Source: Kiritimatiellota bacterium B12222 (lineage in GTDB: Bacteria; Verrucomicrobiota; Kiritimatiellia; SS1-B-03-39; UBA6053). From it: 64,000 bases of DNA. A model generated the notes under the pieces. That model had not been told where the DNA came from. It worked only from the letters and a program-made list of their open reading frames with translations, and made no database searches. This document shows, one piece after another, positions 1 to 7,489 of this stretch. A program made the translations under genes and the position numbers. Every line of letters begins with the position of its first letter. Within the stretch, counting starts at the first letter, position 1. The stretch lies in assembly GCA_029719485.1 (NCBI GenBank), contig CP120722.1, positions 2,356,001-2,420,000 on the forward strand. The letters are read 5' to 3'.

Positions 1-1
1 C

Positions 2-991
2 CCCAAAAACGGATTAGATTTTTGGCGTTTGCCTGAAATTTCAGTGGTGTATAACAATGCCTATAGTGGATTTTTCAACATGGTCCGACCTGAATTACCT
101 TCCGTAGATCCTCGCAAGGTTCGGGTGCCTTATCCTGAGTTGGATAAACGGCGAGATGTGTTTCAGCAGGGGATTGTGCGAGAAGTTTATGGCTATGCCG
201 ACTTTTTTAGAAAGTACGCCCAAGACGATAAAATCGTATTGATTGGAGAGTGGGGGGGGACGCCCTCACGGAATCGGGATTCGCATTTGATTGCTGAATT
301 CCATAGCGGATTGTGGGCCTCCATGGTGACGGAACTTTCAGGTGTTGGGGGGTTCTGGTGGTATAACTTGGTGGATTATCACGATTTATTTGTGCACTAC
401 AACGCTGCGTCTAAATTCATGGCCGGCGAAGATTTACGCGGTAAAAACTATAAGCAATCCCGCTGGCCTGTTCGATTTAAGGAAAATAAAGGGAATACCT
501 TATCGCTGCGTCTTGCGGTAGGCAAAGCGAATTCCCGTGAGGCCATGGCGTATATTTATTCTGCAGGCCTCTCGCGTAGCCGGAATTCACGTCCGGCGGA
601 AGGGATGAATGACGATGCGTATCCCCGTTCGGGGCCGGGCTGGATCTATGTGCCGGATGTAATGGAGGACGGGCAGTATGAGGTCGAATTTTGGAACACC
701 TTCACGGGAGAGATGTTTAAAAAGGAGACCGTATTTTTACATCCTGAAAGCCGTGAAATTCCGGTGCCCTCGCATCGGGTAGATGTGGCCATGAAACTGA
801 AGTTTTTGCGGAAATTGCCTCCGCCTACGCCCACACCTGTGGTACTACCGACGCCGATCCCTACGCCCGTTCCCACGCCTATGCCGACCCCGCAGCCTAC
901 GGCCATGCCTCCACGTCCTCCTCCGGCAGCAGTTGTGTCTGAACCGGCTGCGCCACACCCGAATATTCAACCTCCGTCAGTGTCACCTTAA
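2..991 (+). CDS. Glycoside hydrolase, GH5-like (5' end outside window)
   Basis: The frame is open from the first bases, so the N-terminus lies upstream of the window. The visible 329 residues hold the end of a TIM-barrel glycoside hydrolase: a strand ending IGEWGG, whose Glu fits a GH5-type nucleophile, then a helix with HSGLWASM and the aromatic GGFWWYNLVDYHD segment that usually follows the last barrel strand. A beta-rich segment comes next, then a C-terminal tail of about 55 residues dominated by PTP and PTPIP units, a linker or wall-associated tail common in secreted proteins. The stop lies 2 bases before the TolC-like gene, so the two are probably cotranscribed. The exact family cannot be fixed from the C-terminal half alone. 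Confidence 0.7.
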   Translation, partial: PKNGLDFWRLPEISVVYNNAYSGFFNMVRPELPSVDPRKVRVPYPELDKRRDVFQQGIVREVYGYADFFRKYAQDDKIVLIGEWGGTPSRNRDSHLIAEFHSGLWASMVTELSGVGGFWWYNLVDYHDLFVHYNAASKFMAGEDLRGKNYKQSRWPVRFKENKGNTLSLRLAVGKANSREAMAYIYSAGLSRSRNSRPAEGMNDDAYPRSGPGWIYVPDVMEDGQYEVEFWNTFTGEMFKKETVFLHPESREIPVPSHRVDVAMKLKFLRKLPPPTPTPVVLPTPIPTPVPTPMPTPQPTAMPPRPPPAAVVSEPAAPHPNIQPPSVSP

Positions 992-993
992 TC

Positions 994-2313
994 ATGTTTA
1001 TTTTGAATCGTTTATTTTTTATTACACTCTGTTGCGGATTTTTCGTGAGTTCACTGCATGCACAAGAAACGCTTGAGGTGTATAGTTTAGAGGACTGTCA
1101 TCGTTTTGCCGTGCAATATTCACCTGCGCTTGCGCGGCAGCGCTTAACCTATTCCAATTTGGTGGAGGCGGTTGAAGTGGTGAAAGCGATTTATGATCCG
1201 AGTTTGCAAATCAGTCAGGCCTGGCAAGATGAGGATGATCCTCAGCGAACCACCGCGGTTTTACGGCAACAATTGCCTGCTGACTTAGATGTGGCGTTGA
1301 CCGCACGTCGGGAAGTATTGGATAATGAGGATTATACCAGTTATGCCTTAAGTCTCAGCAAAACCTTGTTGGGAGGAGGAACCTTTTTAGAAGCCAAACT
1401 TCCTTTGGAACGGGCATGGATTGAAAAAGCCAAACAGGCCAATATTCTGAGTTTGGAACAGCGGCAATTAAGACTGGGGGTGACCAATGATTTTTATGCG
1501 GTTGTACGCAATCAACTCACTTTGCATTTACGGGAACTACAGGTGGAACGGTCCAAAAAGAATTTGGAACACGCGATGATCAAAGAAGATCCTTTGGACA
1601 TTGCGACCGCAAAATTGCAGATCCCCGAAAATGAATTGGCGGTGATTTCTTCCAAAAGACAAATTGCCAATAGTCGGTTATTTTTAACGGAACGGGTAGG
1701 GTTGCCGGTTGCGGAACCCTTGAATGTGAATACGCAGTTGGTATTTGAAATACGCCCCTTTAATATGGAGCAAGATTTAGCAAGTGCGTTGGAGAATCAT
1801 GAGGAGATTTTAAATGCGCGTATGGATGTGGAGTTGAACCATATGGAAGCGAAGGTGGCCCGGACACGTCGTTATCCTGAAGTGCGTGCCGCGCTATCCA
1901 TGGAAGAAAATGATGCTCCTGCATCTTCAGATTCCAATATGCGGGCGGAAATTGTGTTGGAATTGCCATGGTTGGATCGCAGTGATCGTGCAGAAGCACG
2001 ACGTAGGGAAAATGACTTGAAGCAATCCGAGCTGACCTTGTATTCGGTGAAGCAACGAGTAGAACAACAAATTAAATCGATCGCGGTGCAGGTGGTCGAA
2101 GCGGAACGATCCGTGGTGTTGAGCGCTGAAAGGCTGTTGGTGTTAGAGCAACAGTTTACGTTATATCAGGATCGCTGGGACAATGGCGAAATTGGAATTT
2201 TGGAATTTGTGCGCTCTCAAAATGATTTAGAAAATGCCCGGGTTCAACTGGTGACCAAACAAACCGAATATTTAGAATTGAGGGCTGAGTATGACTTCAA
2301 AATTGGAAAGTAA
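994..2313 (+). CDS. TolC-family outer membrane protein
   Basis: A 439-residue protein with a signal peptide (MFILNRLFFITLCCGFF... ending SLHA) followed by the helical pattern of outer membrane efflux proteins: an N-terminal SLEDCHRFAVQYSP-type start and two repeats of long amphipathic helices, ending in the YxxxWxxGEIGILEFVRSQNDLENAR motif typical of TolC-like proteins. It should form a trimeric channel across the outer membrane with a periplasmic tunnel. No inner-membrane pump or adaptor lies beside it, so its partner is unknown. It starts 2 bases after the glycosidase stop, and its last 23 bases overlap the start of truA in another frame, which suggests translational coupling. Confidence 0.85.
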   Translation: MFILNRLFFITLCCGFFVSSLHAQETLEVYSLEDCHRFAVQYSPALARQRLTYSNLVEAVEVVKAIYDPSLQISQAWQDEDDPQRTTAVLRQQLPADLDVALTARREVLDNEDYTSYALSLSKTLLGGGTFLEAKLPLERAWIEKAKQANILSLEQRQLRLGVTNDFYAVVRNQLTLHLRELQVERSKKNLEHAMIKEDPLDIATAKLQIPENELAVISSKRQIANSRLFLTERVGLPVAEPLNVNTQLVFEIRPFNMEQDLASALENHEEILNARMDVELNHMEAKVARTRRYPEVRAALSMEENDAPASSDSNMRAEIVLELPWLDRSDRAEARRRENDLKQSELTLYSVKQRVEQQIKSIAVQVVEAERSVVLSAERLLVLEQQFTLYQDRWDNGEIGILEFVRSQNDLENARVQLVTKQTEYLELRAEYDFKIGK

Positions 2314-3076
2314 GCGGATTGCGGCCACAGTCGCCTATGATGGCGCTGCGTTTAAGGGCTGGCAAGTGCAACCTGGCGAGCGAACGGTGCAGGGCGAAAT
2401 CGAAAAAGCCTTGGCGGTGTTGTGTCCCTCAGAATGTCCCCGCATTCAGGGGAGTGGGCGCACAGATGCGGGGGTGCATGCCCGTGGTCAGGTTTTTCAT
2501 GTAAATGTCGTTCGAGATTTTTCCGACCATCGATGGCAACAGGCGTTGAATGGGTTGTTGCCCGATGACATTCGGGTCTTAAAGGTGCGCACTGTGCCTG
2601 CAGATTTTCATTCTCGATTTGATGCGCTTTCGAAACAATATCGATACTTTGTGTATGCAGAAAAAGCAGTGCCCCCTGATTTACGATTTACGCGAACCCA
2701 TATACGCAAGCCTTTAGATATGGAGGCGATGAAGCTTGGGGCGTCACTGCTGCAAGGGGAACATGATTTCCTCTCTTTTTCCGCAAATCGCGGGACCGTT
2801 GAGGAGAGCACTGTGCGCACGCTTTATAAAATGGAGTTGATTCAGACGGGACCCGAAATTTGTATGGTGGCCGAAGCCAATGGGTTTATGTATAAAATGG
2901 TTCGACAGCTCGCCGGTGCCTTGTTGAGAGTAGGACTTGGAGAAATGACCCCTAAGGATCTTCAAGCGATGTTGGATGTCCCTGAACGAAATCATTTGGC
3001 GCCAACCGCGCCTGCTCAGGCACTCTTTTTATGGTATGTGACTTACCCCCATTGGACTTCTCATGAACACATTTGA
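2291..3076 (+). CDS. truA: tRNA pseudouridine(38-40) synthase TruA
   Basis: A 261-residue protein of usual TruA length. It modifies uridines 38-40 in the anticodon stem-loop of tRNAs. The N-terminal AATVAYDGAAFKGWQVQP and the catalytic motif GSGRTDAGVHARGQVFHV are classical, with the nucleophilic Asp at residue 59. The C-terminal half holds the FLSFSANRG and MVRQLAGALLRVG segments of the second domain. The ATG lies inside the TolC gene (23-base overlap). The stop is overlapped by the small membrane-protein gene that leads to fmt, giving a truA-fmt translation and tRNA-modification cluster. Confidence 0.96.
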   Translation: MTSKLESKRIAATVAYDGAAFKGWQVQPGERTVQGEIEKALAVLCPSECPRIQGSGRTDAGVHARGQVFHVNVVRDFSDHRWQQALNGLLPDDIRVLKVRTVPADFHSRFDALSKQYRYFVYAEKAVPPDLRFTRTHIRKPLDMEAMKLGASLLQGEHDFLSFSANRGTVEESTVRTLYKMELIQTGPEICMVAEANGFMYKMVRQLAGALLRVGLGEMTPKDLQAMLDVPERNHLAPTAPAQALFLWYVTYPHWTSHEHI

Positions 3077-3221
3077 CATATTTGGCATCCTTTTTTTAAT
3101 CATCGGTGGCCTGCAAAGCCTGATTTCGTTGCTCTGGATCAAGAAGCACCCCTCAAGTTTTCTGTTTTTAGTGATGGGAATTCTGTTTCTCGTGGTTGGC
3201 ATTTGGATGCTGAAGCTTTAA
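3063..3221 (+). CDS. Small two-helix membrane protein (52 aa)
   Basis: An ATG 14 bases before the truA stop opens a 52-codon frame that ends 10 bases before fmt. The product has two hydrophobic segments: about residues 7-25 (ILFLIIGGLQSLISLLW) and 33-50 (FLFLVMGILFLVVGIWML), separated by IKKHPS. The overlap with truA and the tight fit to fmt support real translation. No family is recognised. By position it belongs to the translation cluster, but nothing in the sequence gives a function. Confidence 0.6.
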   Translation: MNTFDIFGILFLIIGGLQSLISLLWIKKHPSSFLFLVMGILFLVVGIWMLKL

Positions 3222-3231
3222 GGGGAGGGGT

Positions 3232-4170
3232 ATGAAAATAGAACGTATTCTCTACTTTGGCACCGCACCCATCGCCGTACCGGCTCTGAAAGCTTTGCAC
3301 GCACAACCTGATTGTGACGTGGTAGCTGTTTGCACTCAACCTGATCGACCCAGTGGACGTAAACGTAAACTAACCCCCTCCGCGGTGAAAGTTTGTGCCT
3401 TGGAATTGGGGCTTAAGGTGTTTGATCCTGAAAAAATCGGAGAGATGAAGGATGAGCTCGCGGCCTTGGATGCTGACCTTTCGGTGGTGTTTGCGTATGG
3501 GCAATATATACCCAAATCGGTTTTTGATCAGCCTCACCGAGGGTCGATCAATTTTCACCCGTCGTTATTGCCGACCTATCGAGGGGCGAGCCCCATTCAA
3601 AGTTCCTTGCTTGACGGTCTTACCGCATCAGGATTGAGCGTGTTGGAGGTCAGCGAAAAGATGGATGCGGGTGATCTCCTGATGCAAGGGCCTTTGGTGA
3701 TTTCACCAGAAGACAATAGCGAAACATTGCATGAACGGTTTAGTCAGTTGGCTGCGTCGTGGGTGCCAGAACTTTTAGCAGGTCTCCGCGATGACTCGTT
3801 GACTCCGACGCCGCAGGATGAAGCCTTGGTGGTAGAGTGTGGCAAAATTTCCAAAGCGGATGGCGGAATCCAGTGGCAGGAATCTGCAGAAACCATCCAG
3901 AATCGGATTCGGGCCTATCAACCCTGGCCAGGAGCCTTTTTTCCTTTGGCAGATAAAGGAAACCTCAAGATTTTGAAGTCCAGACTCGAAACGGGCACGG
4001 GCCGTCCTGGTGAAGTCTTGTCGATTGAGGGTGACGGACCGCTCATTGCTTGTGGGGAGGGTGCGATTCGTTTGGTGATGGTGCAGCCTCCCGGGAAAAA
4101 AGGAATGGATGGAAAATCATTTTTGAATGGGTATGGACTGCAAGTGGGAACGATTTTCGAAAGCGCATGA
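3232..4170 (+). CDS. fmt: Methionyl-tRNA formyltransferase
   Basis: A 312-residue cytoplasmic enzyme that transfers a formyl group from 10-formyl-THF to Met-tRNA-fMet. The N-terminus reads RILYFGTAPIAVPALKAL, and the signature SINFHPSLLPTYRGASPIQ holds Asn107 and His109; Asp145 in KMDAGDLL completes the catalytic triad of the formyltransferase fold. The C-terminal OB-like domain starts near residue 205 (KISKADGGIQW, then RIRAYQPWPGAFF). A strong purine-rich ribosome site (aggggaggggt) sits directly upstream of the ATG. The stop overlaps the next gene's ATG (ATGA). Confidence 0.96.
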   Translation: MKIERILYFGTAPIAVPALKALHAQPDCDVVAVCTQPDRPSGRKRKLTPSAVKVCALELGLKVFDPEKIGEMKDELAALDADLSVVFAYGQYIPKSVFDQPHRGSINFHPSLLPTYRGASPIQSSLLDGLTASGLSVLEVSEKMDAGDLLMQGPLVISPEDNSETLHERFSQLAASWVPELLAGLRDDSLTPTPQDEALVVECGKISKADGGIQWQESAETIQNRIRAYQPWPGAFFPLADKGNLKILKSRLETGTGRPGEVLSIEGDGPLIACGEGAIRLVMVQPPGKKGMDGKSFLNGYGLQVGTIFESA

Positions 4171-5144
4171 ATCCAAGATTAGCCACTCTGGTCACACGTT
4201 TGCGCGAAAAAAGTCATTACCAAAAGGCTGATTATGTGCAACTTGCCGATCTCATAGGGGAAGAGCAGTTGACCCGTCGGTTGGAAGCACAATTAAGGCT
4301 GTACACGAATCAGGCCAAATCGGGTCGTCCATGGATGCGAAAACTGTATCGGAAAAGTATCGTCACGGGATTGTGGATGATAGGACACTACGCCAAAGCC
4401 AAGCAACTGGCGCGGAAACCTGAGTGGGTGGAACAAGAGTGGTTTTTTGATCACTTACCCGCGGCCTTTGACGGGTATCGTATCTTGCAACTCTCTGATT
4501 TTCATTTTGATTTTATTCCCGAGCTTCCGGAGATTGTAAAAACTTTGATCGCCCCACATCGTTTTGATTGTTGTGCGCTCACGGGCGATTTTCGAGGGGA
4601 AACCACAGGCCCTTATGAAGAATCCCTGCAACAATTACGCAAAACCCGACCCTATTTAGGGGAACAGGTATACGCGGTTTTGGGTAATCACGACAATGTG
4701 GAGTTGTTGTTAGATTTTCCTGAAATGAATATTCAGGCCCTGATGAATGAAGCGGTGATCTTGGAACGGGGTGGGGAAAAGATTCGTTTGGCGGGCGTGG
4801 ATGACCCTCATTTTTATCAAGCACACGAATGCGATTTTTTAAAGGAGGATGATGCTCCTTTTACGGTGCTGTTTGCGCATTCTCCAGAGTCGTGGCGGGA
4901 AGCTGAAGAGGTGGGGGTGGCTTTACAATTGTCCGGACACACTCATGGGGGGCAACTCTGTTTACCGGGGGGAATTCCGGTACTTGCACATCTTGAAGAC
5001 TGTCCCCGCGAGATGATAAAGGGTCGCTGGCAAGTGGGGGGCTTACAGGGTTATACCTCGAGGGGTATTGGCGCGTCCACTCTGGATTTACGTTTAAATT
5101 GTCCCCCCGAAATCACCGTGCATATCTTACGTTGTAAGAATTAA
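4167..5144 (+). CDS. Calcineurin-like metallophosphoesterase (YaeI/YkuE type)
   Basis: A 325-residue protein whose ATG overlaps the fmt stop by 4 bases; the same frame is open further upstream inside fmt, but coupling favours this start. All dimetal phosphoesterase blocks are visible in order: LQLSDFHFDF, LTGDFRG, VLGNHDN, LFAHSPE and LSGHTHGGQLCLP. The block spacing and the GHTHGGQ ending match the YaeI/YkuE group, which includes UDP-2,3-diacylglucosamine or phosphodiester hydrolases. There is no signal peptide or membrane anchor, unlike many YaeI relatives. The N-terminal ~90 residues are basic and helical and are not part of the catalytic fold. Substrate unknown. Confidence 0.85.
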   Translation: MNPRLATLVTRLREKSHYQKADYVQLADLIGEEQLTRRLEAQLRLYTNQAKSGRPWMRKLYRKSIVTGLWMIGHYAKAKQLARKPEWVEQEWFFDHLPAAFDGYRILQLSDFHFDFIPELPEIVKTLIAPHRFDCCALTGDFRGETTGPYEESLQQLRKTRPYLGEQVYAVLGNHDNVELLLDFPEMNIQALMNEAVILERGGEKIRLAGVDDPHFYQAHECDFLKEDDAPFTVLFAHSPESWREAEEVGVALQLSGHTHGGQLCLPGGIPVLAHLEDCPREMIKGRWQVGGLQGYTSRGIGASTLDLRLNCPPEITVHILRCKN

Positions 5145-5224
5145 GTCTCGTTTTAAGTATGGAGAGAACTTCGTGCTGAAAAACTCTCGATAAGCCAAAT
5201 GTATTTTTGTTAGGGTTTCCGCCT

Positions 5225-7441
5225 ATGAAAACGCCGTTGAATATCATGTTGTTGCAAGGGGAGGATGTGGGGAGGCATTTGGGATGTTACGGCGATGTGC
5301 ATGCTCATACGCCGCATTTGGATAGCTTGGCGTCTCAAGGGATGCGATTTACCCATGCGTTCACCCATGCGCCGGTTTCAGCGCCCAGTCGCGGCGGCAT
5401 GGTTACAGGGTGTTATCCATATTCCTTGGGTAATCATCATATGCGGAGTTGTTTGGCGAGGCCTCCACGTACCTTTACTCAAGAGCTCAAAGACAAGGGC
5501 TATTATGTCAACTGGAACACCAAGTTGGATTTCAATTTTGAACCACAAGCGGGCTGGAGAGATGAAGCTTCGAACTGGTATGAGAAGCCTGCTCCTCAAC
5601 AACCCTTCATGCTTTATGAGAATTTTGGTGAAACACATGAGAGCAGAATGTTTCCCCACGTTGATGACGTATTTGATGCTTACCCTGAAGACTGTGAGGG
5701 CTTGGTGCCTCACGATCCGGATCAGTTGGAGTTGCCTCCTTATCTCTCGGATTGCCCCGCCTTACGCAAGCAAGTGGCCAAGTATTACAATGCCTACAGC
5801 CTGTTAGATGCGAAGGTGGGCAAACGTTTGCAATGGTTGGAAGATCAAGGCCTTGCTGACAACACGGTGGTGATATTTTTATCCGACCATGGTCGTGGAC
5901 TCCCACGGGAAAAACGTTGGGGATATGATGCAGGTTTGCATTTGCCCTTGATTATTCGCTGGCCCGGACATCTGGAACCCGGAACGGTGTCTGATAAAAT
6001 GGTGGCCTGGGTGGATATCGCCCCGACCTTGCTGTCACTGGCGGGAGCACCCATTCCCTCCACGTATCAAGGTCAAATATTTTTAGGAGAACAGGCGGCG
6101 GCTGCTCGGGAATGTGTATTTGGCGGGCGGGACCGGATGGATGAAGTTTTCGACCGGGTTCGGGTTGTTCGAGACAAGCAATGGCATTATATCAAAAATT
6201 TTGCTCCGCAATTGCCATGGTTTCAGTACCAAAATTATATGGAACAACAGGACGTGATGAAGGTGATGCGCGAGCGCTATTCTCGAGGGGATCTGCAAGG
6301 AGATGCCGCTGTGTTTTTTCAGGTGGAAAAACCAGATGAAGAATTGTACGACATCACTGCGGACCCGCATTGCCTTCATAATTTGGTGGAGGACTCAGGG
6401 TCGGAAGTGGTTTTGGAAAAAATGCGGATTTTGTTGGATCAGCATCTCTCCGAGGTGAAAGATCTGGGGGGAGTGTCGGAGGAAGAGTTGATCGCGCAGG
6501 GGATACTCACAGATTCACTTGTTGAATATGCCGCACGTCGCAATCAAAGCCCACGGGATCAAGTCGTGGGGGACTTCCCGTATCCCATGACCCTACACGA
6601 AACGCAGAGGTGGAGTAGGACAGGATGTGTCGTGTGGCCCCAGCATCAACGGTGCATTTCCACACTGGGTGCCTTGGAGTTGACCTTACCCGAATTGAAT
6701 GCCTTATGTGAGAAATATTCAATAGGCATGGTGGAGTTGCGTGGTGTAGAAAATCGTTTAGATTTGGCGTCCTATTTTACGGAACAGTTTGGGTCTCCAC
6801 AGAACGTGCATGCGTCTTTTTGTGATTGGGGTATGAAGGTGCAGGTCGTGGATAGTAGCTGTCGTTTGATATCGGACAGTGATGAAGGTCGTCAGGAATT
6901 GCTGGCCCTTGCGCCATGGGCCGATGCGATGAACTGTCCGTGGTTACGGGTATTTGATGGTGGGGTATTTGAAGCGGAAGCCTCGAATGAGACTCTTCAA
7001 CAGTTGGTGGAAAGCATTGAGTGGTGGCGTGAACAAAAACAGATTCATGGGTTTGCCTGTGATCTCCTCGTGGAAACACATGACAGTTTATGTTCCAGCC
7101 ATAATTGTTTGGCCCTGCAATCACGTTTAGATACTCCGGTGGCATTGTTGTGGGATAGTTGGCACATTTGGTTTAAAAATAAGGAAACCTTATCCGATAC
7201 GTGGCAGGCCATTTCCCCGTATGTCAAACATGTGCACTTTAAAGACGGTTACTTGGCGCCCAGTGCGCGTCATCCTTTCACGTATGTTCGCCCCGGGGAG
7301 GGGGCATTTCCTCTGGCAGAACTGTTTGACCTGTTTGCTGTGAACGATACGACTCTTCCCCTCTGTCTGGAATGGGAGAGGAAATGGCATCCCTATTTGG
7401 ACGTCATTGATCAGGCGCTTTCTGCCATGATCAAAGACTAA
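5225..7441 (+). CDS. Ser-type sulfatase fused to a sugar phosphate isomerase/epimerase-like TIM barrel
   Basis: About 738 residues. Residues 1-~430 are a type I sulfatase: NIMLLQGEDVGRHLGCYG at the start, HTPHLDSLASQGMRF, the active-site segment APVSAPSRGG followed by TGCYPYSLG, then VVIFLSDHG and YDAGLHLPLIIRWPG. The residue normally converted to formylglycine is Ser (SAPSR) rather than Cys. Residues ~490-738 resemble xylose-isomerase-type (AP_endonuc_2) barrels: ELTLPELNALCEKYSIGMVELRG, then LLVETHDSLCS, LLWDSWHIWF, VKHVHFKDG and LPLCLEWERKWHP. There is no signal peptide, so cytoplasmic action is likely. A TTG 18 bases upstream is in frame, but the ATG is preferred. GH2 follows in the same direction, suggesting joint degradation of a sulfated glycan. 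Confidence 0.85.
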   Translation: MKTPLNIMLLQGEDVGRHLGCYGDVHAHTPHLDSLASQGMRFTHAFTHAPVSAPSRGGMVTGCYPYSLGNHHMRSCLARPPRTFTQELKDKGYYVNWNTKLDFNFEPQAGWRDEASNWYEKPAPQQPFMLYENFGETHESRMFPHVDDVFDAYPEDCEGLVPHDPDQLELPPYLSDCPALRKQVAKYYNAYSLLDAKVGKRLQWLEDQGLADNTVVIFLSDHGRGLPREKRWGYDAGLHLPLIIRWPGHLEPGTVSDKMVAWVDIAPTLLSLAGAPIPSTYQGQIFLGEQAAAARECVFGGRDRMDEVFDRVRVVRDKQWHYIKNFAPQLPWFQYQNYMEQQDVMKVMRERYSRGDLQGDAAVFFQVEKPDEELYDITADPHCLHNLVEDSGSEVVLEKMRILLDQHLSEVKDLGGVSEEELIAQGILTDSLVEYAARRNQSPRDQVVGDFPYPMTLHETQRWSRTGCVVWPQHQRCISTLGALELTLPELNALCEKYSIGMVELRGVENRLDLASYFTEQFGSPQNVHASFCDWGMKVQVVDSSCRLISDSDEGRQELLALAPWADAMNCPWLRVFDGGVFEAEASNETLQQLVESIEWWREQKQIHGFACDLLVETHDSLCSSHNCLALQSRLDTPVALLWDSWHIWFKNKETLSDTWQAISPYVKHVHFKDGYLAPSARHPFTYVRPGEGAFPLAELFDLFAVNDTTLPLCLEWERKWHPYLDVIDQALSAMIKD

Positions 7442-7489
7442 TTTTCACATTCATTATATTTACTTCTTACGAAACTTTTTAGGATCTTT

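Noticed and set aside
646..906. Gly/Val-rich minus-strand frame
   Set aside because: Mirror image of the PTP-repeat tail of the glycosidase.
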